NCBI GenBank assembly: GCA_964435115.1
Contig: CAYSYM010000010.1
Location: 20,939-84,938, forward strand
DNA from: CAYSYM01 sp964435115
GTDB taxonomy: Bacteria > Chloroflexota > UBA6077 > CF-72
Reading direction: 5' to 3'
Length of the DNA: 64,000 bases
Shown: one piece after another, positions 41,824-49,708 of the stretch
Layout: each line of letters opens with the position of its first letter
Numbering within the stretch: the first letter of the stretch is position 1
Translations under genes and position numbers: made by a program
Notes under the pieces: model-generated
What the model was told of the DNA's origin: nothing
What the model saw: only the letters and a program-made list of their open reading frames with translations
The model's database searches: none

Positions 41824-42035
41824 TCGTGGACGGCTCCCTTCAAGCTTGGGCGCACCTTGCTGGAACGGCGCTGCCCGAATAGACCGGGCTCCGTCAACAC
41901 GAGGGAGGTTGTACGAAGTGCAGGTATGGAACGAGCCAGCGGCGGAAGTGTACCACAGGCGCGCGCCGGCTCCGGGCACACCCCTCGCCGCGCGGGGAGG
42001 CGGGAGGGAGTAAACGTCCTGCGTCCTGGTCGGGG

Positions 42036-42812
42036 CTACCGCCGCAGGTGCCTATCGAGGAAGGCAAACACCTTGTTCCAGCCGTCCATCGCCTGCTGCT
42101 GTCGGTAGGCGGGGCGGTCGTAGTAGAAGAAGCCGTGGCCGGCGCCGTCGTAGCGATGGAACTCGTAGGGCTTGCCGAGGCGCTTGAGCTCTGACTCGAG
42201 CTCGTCGACCTGCTCTGGCGAAGGCGCCTGGTCGTCGTTGCCGAAGATGCCCAGGACCGGCGCGCGGAGATCCTTCGTCAGGTCGATGGGCGCGACCGGC
42301 GTGCGTAGGTTCAACTCCTCAGGCTTCATCGAGACACGGCCGCCCCACAGGTCGACGACAGCGTCGACCTCGGCGGGCTCGCTGCAGGCGGTGAGGTAGG
42401 CGTGGCGTCCGCCCGAGCACGAGCCGAAGATGCCGACCTTCCCGTTGCTCGTCGGGAGCGATCGCAGGTAGCGCGCGGCCGCGGCGCTGTCGGCTAGCAC
42501 GTCCGCGTCGGGCATGCCGCCCGCCGCACGCACCTGGGCGGCGATGTCGTCCGGCGCCCCATGGCCCACCCGACAGTACAGGTCGGGTGCGATGACGGTG
42601 GAGCCGTGGCGGGCGAGGCGCCCGGCCGTCTCGCGGTAGAACTCGTCCCATCCGGGCAGGTGATGAACGAGCACGATGCCCGGAAAGGGTCCGGCTCCCA
42701 TCGGCCGGGCGAGATACGCGTGGGTCAGGCCACCATTCTTGCCGGGGTAGGTCGTCACCTCGGCCAGGATGCCCTCATACGCCTGCGTGTCAAACTCGTT
42801 CCACAGCGCCAT
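42036..42812 (-). CDS. dienelactone hydrolase family protein
   Basis: 258 aa. IFGSCSGGRHAYL places Cys at the nucleophile elbow, as in true dienelactone hydrolases; GIFGNDDQAPSPE gives the acid and DGAGHGFF the His. A conserved LVHHLPGWDEFYRE lies near residues 50-62. It hydrolyses cyclic esters such as dienelactone in the family prototype; the native substrate is unknown. Its only minus-strand neighbour is the DUF6295 gene, 38 nt upstream, so the two may form an operon. Confidence 0.9.
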   Translation of the reverse strand: MALWNEFDTQAYEGILAEVTTYPGKNGGLTHAYLARPMGAGPFPGIVLVHHLPGWDEFYRETAGRLARHGSTVIAPDLYCRVGHGAPDDIAAQVRAAGGMPDADVLADSAAAARYLRSLPTSNGKVGIFGSCSGGRHAYLTACSEPAEVDAVVDLWGGRVSMKPEELNLRTPVAPIDLTKDLRAPVLGIFGNDDQAPSPEQVDELESELKRLGKPYEFHRYDGAGHGFFYYDRPAYRQQQAMDGWNKVFAFLDRHLRR

Positions 42813-42850
42813 AGGCTGCTGCTCTCCCTGTGTTGTGTGTCAGGCGGCGA

Positions 42851-43117
42851 CTATTCCGCGACACCGCTCTGCTCGGCCGCCTCGATGGCCACCTGGAGCG
42901 TCTGCACCAGGGCCCTGGCAGAGCCGAGGTTCATCTCCACCGCGACCCGTGCCGCGGCCCCCAGGGTCGGATTGACGAAGTCCAGGAGCACGGCGTGCTC
43001 GAACGGCGCGTGGAAGGGATGGTCGTAACCGACGCTTGCCCGGGTCACCGGAAACCAGCCGTCAGGCCCCTTGCCGCTTCCCCTGATCTCGGCGCGCTCG
43101 GTGATCCACGTGCACAT
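42851..43117 (-). CDS. DUF6295-like small protein
   Basis: 88 aa. MCTWITERAEIRGSGKGPDG, followed by FPVTRASVGYDHPFHAPFEH and the later NPTLGAAARVAVEMN, matches the DUF6295 pattern that I recall from actinobacterial genomes. No function is known. Its His residues and the N-terminal Cys could bind metal. It sits just upstream of the dienelactone hydrolase. Confidence 0.7.
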   Translation of the reverse strand: MCTWITERAEIRGSGKGPDGWFPVTRASVGYDHPFHAPFEHAVLLDFVNPTLGAAARVAVEMNLGSARALVQTLQVAIEAAEQSGVAE

Positions 43118-43203
43118 ACAGACTCCGATCTTGGCTGTCAGCCGCCGCTGGCGTCCCGAAGCTGCTGGAAGAGGAGCGGCGCAGCTCCTGCGAAAGGGCC
43201 AGT

Positions 43204-43410
43204 TTAGGCGATCTTGGGCAGCGTGGCGTCGCGCTGCTCGCCAGCGATCCGCATCGGCACGACCTGCTGGTATTCGGGGTCAGACAAGCCCAGGCCGCGG
43301 GCCCCCGCGAGGACGAGATCGAGCCCCGCCCAGCAGAGGCTCAGGCAGCTCGTCTCGCCGGGGAAGTGGCCGATCACCTTGATCCGTCGCCGCCCTGCTT
43401 CAAGCGAGCG
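43204..43410 (-). pseudogene. C-terminal scrap of an IS256/mutator-type transposase
   Basis: About 65 codons read RRRIKVIGHFPGETSCLSLC, then WAGLDLVLAGARGL. This resembles the last part of IS256-family transposases, which carry RRR-K-IGRFP near the C-terminus. The frame upstream is unrelated text and no inverted repeats are visible. It is at most a relic. It lies directly before nuoA, on the other strand. Confidence 0.4.
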
Positions 43411-43597
43411 TCCAGTAGGGTCGAGGAGCGGAACCGCGTGCGCAGCCGCAGGAAGGCGGCCACGCCCCGCCCTGGTGCGCGGCTGGTACGCCACGTGCAA
43501 GGTCGGGGACACGCGTTGGGGCGCGAGCGTGCCCGGATGCGCGGAGCAGGGAGCGTGGGACACGACGGTAACGGCTGCCGCAGGCGGGTGGGATCGC

Positions 43598-43945
43598 GTG
43601 AGTAGCCCCTACGCGCTGCTCGCGATCTTCCTCCTGGCGGGCATCGCGCTCGGCCTGCTCACGCTGGCGCTCGCCCCACGCGAGCGCGCCCCAGCCGCCA
43701 CGCGACCCTTCGAGTCCGGCGCGCCCACCGAGCACAAGAGGTGGGTCCAGTTCCGCGTGCGCTACGCCGTGATTGCGCTGGTGTTCGTCGCCTTCGACAT
43801 GGAGATGGTCTACATGTTCCCGTGGGCGGTGGTGTTCAAGCGCGTCGGCCTGGTGGCGTTCCTGGACATGTTCGTGTTCCTCGCGCTGCTGGCGGTGGCG
43901 ATCGCCTTCGCATGGAAGGAGGGCGCGTTCGAATGGGAGCGCTAG
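43598..43945 (+). CDS. nuoA: complex I subunit A
   Basis: 115 aa, three helices. The signature is FESGAPTEHKRWVQFRVRYAV, then FVAFDMEMVYMFPWA, corresponding to the FECG... and FDVE... blocks of NuoA. The usual Cys of FECG is Ser here. GTG 43598 has GGGTGGG upstream. It overlaps nuoB by 13 nt. It lines the quinone channel in known enzymes. Confidence 0.9.
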   Translation: MSSPYALLAIFLLAGIALGLLTLALAPRERAPAATRPFESGAPTEHKRWVQFRVRYAVIALVFVAFDMEMVYMFPWAVVFKRVGLVAFLDMFVFLALLAVAIAFAWKEGAFEWER

Positions 43946-44328
43946 CTGCCCTGGCCCGGCGGCTGCGGGGTGGGGCGCGCGGGTTGCGCTACTTCCCCGT
44001 GGGCGGAACGTGCTGTCTGCCTGACCTCGCCGCCGGCCAACCGGGGGCGTTTTCCGAGGCAGGCTGGAGACGAGCGCCGTCTCCTCGCCAGGCCGACCTG
44101 CTGCTGGTCGCCGGCCCGGTGAACGCCAGGCTAGCGCGCGTTGTAGCCGAGACCTACGCCCAGATGCCCGCCCCGCGTCGCGTGCTGCTGGTGGGCGACT
44201 GCCCCCAGGCGGGCTACACCCGTCCGAGCGGGGCGGCCCTCCCACTGGCCGAGGCGCGTCGAGTCGCCGGCTGTCCCGCCGATCCCGCCACGGTGCTCGC
44301 CGCGCCTGTGGAGGAATCGGCCGCGTGA
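43933..44328 (+). CDS. nuoB: divergent, shortened complex I subunit B
   Basis: 131 aa against a usual 160-200. The four N2-cluster cysteines can be placed (GTCCL, VGDCPQ, VAGCPAD), and SPRQADLLLVAGPVNARLAR plus VVAETYAQMPAPRRVLLVGD match the NuoB core. Conserved text around them is changed: GSCA is GDCP, and the final VDIYVPGCPPRPE block is nearly gone. It still could bind a cluster. Overlaps nuoA by 13 nt and nuoD by 4. Confidence 0.8.
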   Translation: MGALAALARRLRGGARGLRYFPVGGTCCLPDLAAGQPGAFSEAGWRRAPSPRQADLLLVAGPVNARLARVVAETYAQMPAPRRVLLVGDCPQAGYTRPSGAALPLAEARRVAGCPADPATVLAAPVEESAA

Positions 44329-45443
44329 CAGCGGTCGTCGATCTTCCCCGTCGCGAGATGGCCACGGAGGACCTCGTCGGCTCCTTCGGGCCGGAGCACC
44401 CGGCCGTGCCCGGCTTCCGTCTCCAGCTCACGCTGGATGGCGAGCAGGTCCGGGCCGCGGAGGTCGAGCTGGGATTCCGCCACCGCGGGCTCGAGAAGCT
44501 GGCCGAAGACGGCTGGACCGCCGCTCAGGTCGTCGCGCGGCTGGTGGACCCCCTGGCGCCACACGCCCTCGCCACGGCCTACGCCGCGGCAGTCGAGGGG
44601 CTGGCAGAGATCGTCCTGCCCGCTCGCGCAGCCTGGCTCCGCGTGGCGGCCGTCGAGCTCGAGCGCGCCTCCAGCCACCTGGCGACGCTCGAGCGCCTCG
44701 CATCGCTGCTCGACCTGCCGTCGGCCGCGCGGCTGGCGGCCGAGCTGCGCTCGCAGCTCCGGCGACCGCTCGGCCGCCTCACCGGCGAGGCGGGCCCTGG
44801 CTTCGTGGTCCCGGGCGGCGTGGCGAGCCCGGCGGATCATGGGTGTGAACGGCTCGGAGACGACCTCTCGGCGGTCCGGCAGGGACTGCCGGGGCTGGCT
44901 CGGTTGCTCACTGACCACCGCCTGGTCCGGCGCCGCCTGGAGGGACTTGGCCCGCTCAGCCGACAGGCAGCCCGGGAGCTCGGAGCGTCCGGACCGGTCC
45001 TGCGGGCGTGCGGCATCGCGGCGGATGCGCGGCTTGTCTCTGCCCGGTACTCCGAGCTCGGGTTCGAGCCGGTCGTCCGGGAGGCGGGCCATGCGCTCGC
45101 CCGTCTCGAGGTGCGGGTCGCGGAGATCGACCAGGCGCTCGTGCTGGCCGAGCGCGCTGCGGCCCACGTGTCCGAGGCAGGCGCCTCCGGGGCAGGCGCC
45201 GAGGCCCACCCGTCGTCCCCCCTGCCGGCCGGTTGGAGCCATGGCGTCGTCGAAGGGCCGCGCGGAGAGGTGCGTGTCCTCGTCGTGTCCGACGGGAGTG
45301 ACCGACCGGTGCGTGTGGCGTTCCGCGGCCCTTCGCTCCTCCACGTCAGCCTGCTGGCGCACTTGCTCCCCGGCTGCCTGTACGCGGACGTGCCCCTGCT
45401 GGTGGCGAGCCTGGATCTGTCGCTGGAGGAGGCGGAGCGCTGA
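44325..45443 (+). CDS. nuoD: divergent complex I subunit D
   Basis: 372 aa. The GPQHPSTHG block reads GPEHPAVPG, so the second His (His38 of Thermus Nqo4, at the quinone head) is Pro. The segment that should carry the partner Tyr (VDRLDY) reads VDPLAP, also lost. GFRHRGLEKLAEDG and VSDGSDRPVRVAFRGPSLLH are normal. No NuoC domain is fused. The fold is kept but quinone chemistry must differ or be lost. GTG start coupled to nuoB. Confidence 0.85.
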   Translation: MTAVVDLPRREMATEDLVGSFGPEHPAVPGFRLQLTLDGEQVRAAEVELGFRHRGLEKLAEDGWTAAQVVARLVDPLAPHALATAYAAAVEGLAEIVLPARAAWLRVAAVELERASSHLATLERLASLLDLPSAARLAAELRSQLRRPLGRLTGEAGPGFVVPGGVASPADHGCERLGDDLSAVRQGLPGLARLLTDHRLVRRRLEGLGPLSRQAARELGASGPVLRACGIAADARLVSARYSELGFEPVVREAGHALARLEVRVAEIDQALVLAERAAAHVSEAGASGAGAEAHPSSPLPAGWSHGVVEGPRGEVRVLVVSDGSDRPVRVAFRGPSLLHVSLLAHLLPGCLYADVPLLVASLDLSLEEAER

Positions 45444-46381
45444 TGGCGGAGTGGCTCGTGCCGCTACTCGCCACGCTGGGCGCCGTCGTCGCCGCCGCGT
45501 GGGCCGGAGCGGGGATCGACGCCGCCGGCCGGGCCGCGGCGGCCGGCCGGCCGCCCTCGCCGTGGCTGCTCCTCGTCCCGCTTGCCCGCGCCCTGGACGC
45601 GTCCAGACGCCCAGACGTCGTCCCCGCGCGGGGCGATGGCGGGCTCTTCTGGAGTGCCGCGCCACTGGCCCTGGCGCTGGTGCTCCTGGCGGCCGCCGTC
45701 ATCCCCCTCGGGCCCGGACTCGTCGTGGCCGACCTGAACGTCGGGCTCTTCTACTTCATCGTGCTGATGGCGCCGTTCGCGATCGCGCTGATGAACGCCG
45801 GGTGGGGCGCCAACTCCGCGTACGGGGTCATGGGGGCGTTTCGCGCCGCGGCCCACCTCATCGCGTACGAAGTGCCATTCGGCTTCGCCGCCATCGGCGC
45901 CCCCATGGCGGCCGAGTCGCTCTCGCTCGTCCGGATCGTCGAGGGCCAGGCCAGCCTCTGGTACGGCGTCTGGCAGCCGCTCGGGCTCGCCCTCTACCTC
46001 GTGGCCGGGGCGATCATCACCTACCGCCCACCCTTCGACCTTCCCCATGCCGAAGACCTGGCCGGCGGCGTGCTGGCGGACGTCTCCGGGGTCCGCTACG
46101 TGCTGCTGCGGGGTGCGATGCTCGCCCTCTGGGCCCTGGTCAGCGCCCTGGGAGCCGCCCTCTTCCTTGGCGGCTGGCTGGGGCCGCTGCTGCCGGGGCC
46201 GGCCTGGATGGTGCTCAAGACCGCGGGCCTGATGGCGACGATGGCGTGGGTGGGCGAACGCCTGCCGCGGGTACGGGTCGACCAGATGCTCGCGCTCTCC
46301 TGGAAGGTGTTGGTGCCCGGCACCTTCGTGCACATTGCCCTCACCGGCATTCTGCTCCTCGTCTGGGAGGGAACGCGGTGA
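45443..46381 (+). CDS. nuoH: complex I subunit H
   Basis: 312 aa with eight or so helices. ADLNVGLFYFIVLMAPFAIA, then AGWGANSAYGVMGAFRAAAH and YRPPFDLPHAEDLAGG are the known NuoH blocks; the third is the quinone-entry loop (usual form RxPFDLPEAE). It links the hydrophilic arm to the proton channel chain. It overlaps nuoD by 1 nt and nuoJ by 4. Confidence 0.93.
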   Translation: MAEWLVPLLATLGAVVAAAWAGAGIDAAGRAAAAGRPPSPWLLLVPLARALDASRRPDVVPARGDGGLFWSAAPLALALVLLAAAVIPLGPGLVVADLNVGLFYFIVLMAPFAIALMNAGWGANSAYGVMGAFRAAAHLIAYEVPFGFAAIGAPMAAESLSLVRIVEGQASLWYGVWQPLGLALYLVAGAIITYRPPFDLPHAEDLAGGVLADVSGVRYVLLRGAMLALWALVSALGAALFLGGWLGPLLPGPAWMVLKTAGLMATMAWVGERLPRVRVDQMLALSWKVLVPGTFVHIALTGILLLVWEGTR

Positions 46382-47382
46382 TCGAGTGGCTCGCCTTCCT
46401 CCTGCTCGGCGCCGTCGCTGTGGCCGGCGCGCTCGGCATGCTCCTGACGATGAGCATGTATCGCGCGGCCATCTTCCTGATGGCCAGCTTCGTATCGCTG
46501 GCGGGGCTCTTCGTGCTGCTTGGAGCGGACTTGCTGGCGGCGATCCAGGTCATGATGAACGTCGGCGGCATGCTTGTCATGCTCCTGTTCATGGTCCCGC
46601 TCATGATGGACCCCGGGGGCGAGATGATGTGGGACATGAAGCGGAAGATGGGCCTGCCGGGCTTCGCGGCGCTCTCCATGGTGATGCCGCGCGGCCCGGC
46701 CCCGGCTGCCGGATCGCCCGCCTCACCCCCATCCCAGGCCGGCGACTGGACCTGCCCGATGCACCCCGAGGTGAGCGCGCCCGGGCCCGGCCGGTGCCCG
46801 CAGTGCGGCATGGACCTCGTGCCGCGCGCCGAGCTCGAGGGGGGCGTGGCGAGCCCGGCCGGCGCGGCCCGGCCCGGGGGACACGCCGCGGCTCAGGCGC
46901 CGGAGTACACCTGCCCGATGCATCCGGAGGTCCGCTCCAGCCGCCCCGGGAAGTGCCCGAAGTGCGGCATGGACCTTGTGCCGGTGGCGGAGGTGGCGTC
47001 CGGCGGCGGGTACGCCGAGCCTGCCCCGCCGGGATCCGACGGGTCGCACGCCAGCTCGGCCCCGGCCGGGCCTGGCGGCCACGGCGGCCCGGCGCGGCTC
47101 AGCGCCGCCGCCCACTACCGAATGATGGTGGATATGGCCATGTCCACCGAGCTGCTGCCGTGGGCCATCGGCATTGGCGCGGCCTCGGCGGTGCTGCTGG
47201 CCGGGGTGCTGCTGCGCGCCGAGTGGCCCATCGCGGCGGCCGGCCCCACCGAGGACGCGGTCGTCCGGGTGGGCGAGCTGCTCCTTTCGCGCTACATGAT
47301 CGCCTTCGAGGGCGCGGCCGGCCTGATCCTGGCAGGCGTCGTCGGCGCCGTGATCCTCGGCAAGCGCGAGGTGGCGCCATGA
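46378..47382 (+). CDS. nuoJ: complex I subunit J with two inserted heavy-metal-binding domains
   Basis: 334 aa versus a usual 165-200. Helices 1-3 end at about residue 78. A loop of about 170 residues then carries two copies of the HMBD motif: WTCPMHPEVSAPGPGRCPQC (from residue 123) and YTCPMHPEVRSSRPGKCPKC (from residue 177), each followed by GMDLVP. Helices 4 and 5 close the protein. HMBD is otherwise found on CusB-type metal efflux adaptors and copper ATPases. Loop 3-4 should be cytosolic if topology follows NuoJ of other bacteria. GTG start overlaps nuoH. Confidence 0.92.
   Translation: MIEWLAFLLLGAVAVAGALGMLLTMSMYRAAIFLMASFVSLAGLFVLLGADLLAAIQVMMNVGGMLVMLLFMVPLMMDPGGEMMWDMKRKMGLPGFAALSMVMPRGPAPAAGSPASPPSQAGDWTCPMHPEVSAPGPGRCPQCGMDLVPRAELEGGVASPAGAARPGGHAAAQAPEYTCPMHPEVRSSRPGKCPKCGMDLVPVAEVASGGGYAEPAPPGSDGSHASSAPAGPGGHGGPARLSAAAHYRMMVDMAMSTELLPWAIGIGAASAVLLAGVLLRAEWPIAAAGPTEDAVVRVGELLLSRYMIAFEGAAGLILAGVVGAVILGKREVAP
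46744..46830 (+). other. HMBD unit 1 inside nuoJ
   Basis: About 29 codons around TCPMHPEV...CPQCGMDLVP. The Cys, Met, His and Cys residues are the metal ligands in related domains. Confidence 0.85.
46906..46995 (+). other. HMBD unit 2 inside nuoJ
   Basis: About 30 codons around TCPMHPEV...CPKCGMDLVP. It lies 54 codons after unit 1, and nearly all ligand positions are identical, which points to internal duplication. Confidence 0.85.
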
Positions 47383-47693
47383 GCGGGCCCGGCCTGCCGG
47401 CCTACCTGTCCCTCTCCGCCGTCCTGTTCGGGATCGGCCTGTTCGGGGTGCTCTCGCAGCGGAGCGCGATCATGGTCCTGATGTCGGTCGAGATCATCCT
47501 GAACGCCGCGCTCCTCAATGTCGTCGCGTTCTGGCGCTTCGTCGCGCCGGCCGAGTACGGCGCCCAGGTCTTCTTCATCGTCATCACCACCATCGGGGCC
47601 ATCGAGATGGCGGTCGGCCTGGCGATCGCGCTGCTCGTCTTCCGCAACCGGGGCACCCAGAACGTCGACCGCTTCACGGAGATGCAGGGGTGA
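47379..47693 (+). CDS. nuoK: complex I subunit K
   Basis: 104 aa, three helices. MSVEIILNAALLNVVAF keeps the buried Glu of helix 2, and IGAIEMAVGLAIALLVF the second Glu. The ATG overlaps nuoJ by 4 nt. Antiporter-linker subunit. Confidence 0.95.
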   Translation: MSGPGLPAYLSLSAVLFGIGLFGVLSQRSAIMVLMSVEIILNAALLNVVAFWRFVAPAEYGAQVFFIVITTIGAIEMAVGLAIALLVFRNRGTQNVDRFTEMQG

Positions 47694-49708
47694 CGGGTCT
47701 CGGCGCGCTGGCCTGGCTGGTGCCCCTGCCGCCGCTCCTCGCGGCCGCTCTCCTCACGCTGCGCGGAGGTGGCGTGGGTCCGGCGGCGGCGCCGCTGGCG
47801 CTCGGGGCGCTGCTCGCCTCAGCCGCGCTGGCCCTCGCCGTCCTGGCAGGCGTTGCCACGGGCGGACCAGCCAGCTCGCCCATCGTCTCCCTGGGGAGCA
47901 TCGGGGGGCGTCCACTCACCGCCGGGTTCGTCGCCGATCCCCTGTCGGCGCTGCTGGCCGTGCTCGTCGCCGGGGTCGGCCTGGTGGTCTTCGCCTACGC
48001 CGCCACGTACATCCTGGAGGACGCCGGGTACGCCCGCTTCTTCGCGCAGCTCTCCCTGTTCGTCGGCGGCATGCTGGCCCTGGTGCTGGCGAGCAGCCTC
48101 CTGCTCCTGTACGTCGCCTGGGAAGTCGTCGGCCTGGCCTCGTTCCTGCTGATCGGGTTCGACCGCGCGCGGCCGGCGGCCGGACGAGCCGCGGCCAAGG
48201 CCTTCCTGGTCACTCGCATCGGCGATCTCGGCCTGCTGCTCGGCATCCTGCTGCTCGTCGCCACCCTGGGCGACGCGACGATTGCGCAGGTCAACGCCGC
48301 GGCGGCCAGTGGAGCGCTGGGAGAGGCGGTGGCGACCGCGGCGGCGCTGCTGGTGCTCCTGGGGGCGCTGGGGAAGAGCGCCCAGGTGCCGCTCCACGTC
48401 TGGCTGCCTGACGCCATGGAGGGCCCGACGCCAGTGAGCGCGCTCATCCACTCCGCCACCATGGTGGCCGCCGGCGTCTTCCTCGTGGCCCGGTTCTACC
48501 CCCTCTTCGAGGCGGCGGGCCCGGCACTGGCCGTGGTGGCGATCCTCGGCAGCGCCACCGCGCTGCTCGGCGCGGCCGCCGCCGCGGCGCAGCGCGACCT
48601 GAAGCGGGTGCTGGCCTACTCAACCATGAGCCAGCTTGGCGAGATGATGGCGGCCCTCGGCGCTGGGGCGCCGGGCGCCAGCCTATTTCACCTGGCCACC
48701 CAGGCGCTCTTCAAGGCGGCGCTCTTCCTGGCCGCGGGCAGCATCGGCCGCGCGCTGGGAACGACCGACCTGCGCGCCATGGGTGGGCTCAGGGCGAGTA
48801 TGCCCCGCACCTTCCTGGCCTTCGCGCTCGCCGCGCTGGCGCTCGCGGCCGTCCCGCCGTTCGGCGGCTTCTGGAGCGGTGACGCGGTGCTCACGGCGCT
48901 GTGGCGTGCCTACCCGCTCCTGTTCGCGGTCGTGCTCGCCGCCGTCGGTCTGGCCGGCTTCTACACCACGCGCGCGCTGCTGCTGGCGTTCTGCGGGGCT
49001 CCCCGGGGCGGCCGGCGCGTGCACGAGAGCCCACCCGGCCTGTGGGCGCCGGCGCTCCTGCTGACCACTCTGGCGGCCGTGGCCGGCCTCCTGGACGCGC
49101 CGCCGCTCGGCTCCCCGTTGAGTCGCCTGCTGGGCGAGGCAGCCACGCCGGCCGCCCCGGCCGCGACAGCGCTCGCCCTGCTCGCCGCCGCCAGCGGCAT
49201 CGGGGTGGCCGTGGCCCGCTACGTGTCGGCCATCGGGCAGGCCGGGTGGCGGCTGGGGCCTGCTGAAGGCGTGACCGCGTGGGCCCTGGCCGGGTTCGGC
49301 CTCGACCGCCTGTACGCCGCCACCCTGGCGCGCGGCGTCCGCGTCGCCGCCCGGAGGCTGGCCGCCGTCGACGCGCACGTCATCGACGGCGCGACGCCCG
49401 CGGTCGTGGCGCTCGCGCGGGCCGCCTCCGGCAGCCTGCAGGCCTTCGATCGGGCTGTCCTCGACCGGTTCGCTGACGCGCTCGCGCGCGGCGCCCTGGC
49501 GCTCGCCCGCACCTCGGCGCGCTGGGATCTGCGGCGGCTCGATCGCCTGGTGACTCGCTTCGCCCTCGGGTGGCGGCTCGCCTCCAGCCGGCTGGCTCGA
49601 ACCCAGACCGGGCGGGTCTACCAGTACCTGCTGGCGGTCGCGCTCTGGGGTGCGGTCGGCCTGGCGGCCGTGCTCGTCGCCGGCCTCTCGGAGCGGACGC
49701 TTCGCTAA
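47690..49708 (+). CDS. nuoL: complex I subunit L (antiporter-like)
   Basis: 672 aa. The antiporter core has YVAWEVVGLASFLLIGF, then HVWLPDAMEGPTPVSALIHS, with a Lys in LGKSAQVPLHVWL and KRVLAYSTMSQLGEM. A long C-terminal section (about 490-672) includes the lateral helix that ties L to M and N. GTG start overlaps nuoK by 4 nt; stop overlaps the nuoM ATG by 1 nt. Confidence 0.95.
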   Translation: MTGLGALAWLVPLPPLLAAALLTLRGGGVGPAAAPLALGALLASAALALAVLAGVATGGPASSPIVSLGSIGGRPLTAGFVADPLSALLAVLVAGVGLVVFAYAATYILEDAGYARFFAQLSLFVGGMLALVLASSLLLLYVAWEVVGLASFLLIGFDRARPAAGRAAAKAFLVTRIGDLGLLLGILLLVATLGDATIAQVNAAAASGALGEAVATAAALLVLLGALGKSAQVPLHVWLPDAMEGPTPVSALIHSATMVAAGVFLVARFYPLFEAAGPALAVVAILGSATALLGAAAAAAQRDLKRVLAYSTMSQLGEMMAALGAGAPGASLFHLATQALFKAALFLAAGSIGRALGTTDLRAMGGLRASMPRTFLAFALAALALAAVPPFGGFWSGDAVLTALWRAYPLLFAVVLAAVGLAGFYTTRALLLAFCGAPRGGRRVHESPPGLWAPALLLTTLAAVAGLLDAPPLGSPLSRLLGEAATPAAPAATALALLAAASGIGVAVARYVSAIGQAGWRLGPAEGVTAWALAGFGLDRLYAATLARGVRVAARRLAAVDAHVIDGATPAVVALARAASGSLQAFDRAVLDRFADALARGALALARTSARWDLRRLDRLVTRFALGWRLASSRLARTQTGRVYQYLLAVALWGAVGLAAVLVAGLSERTLR

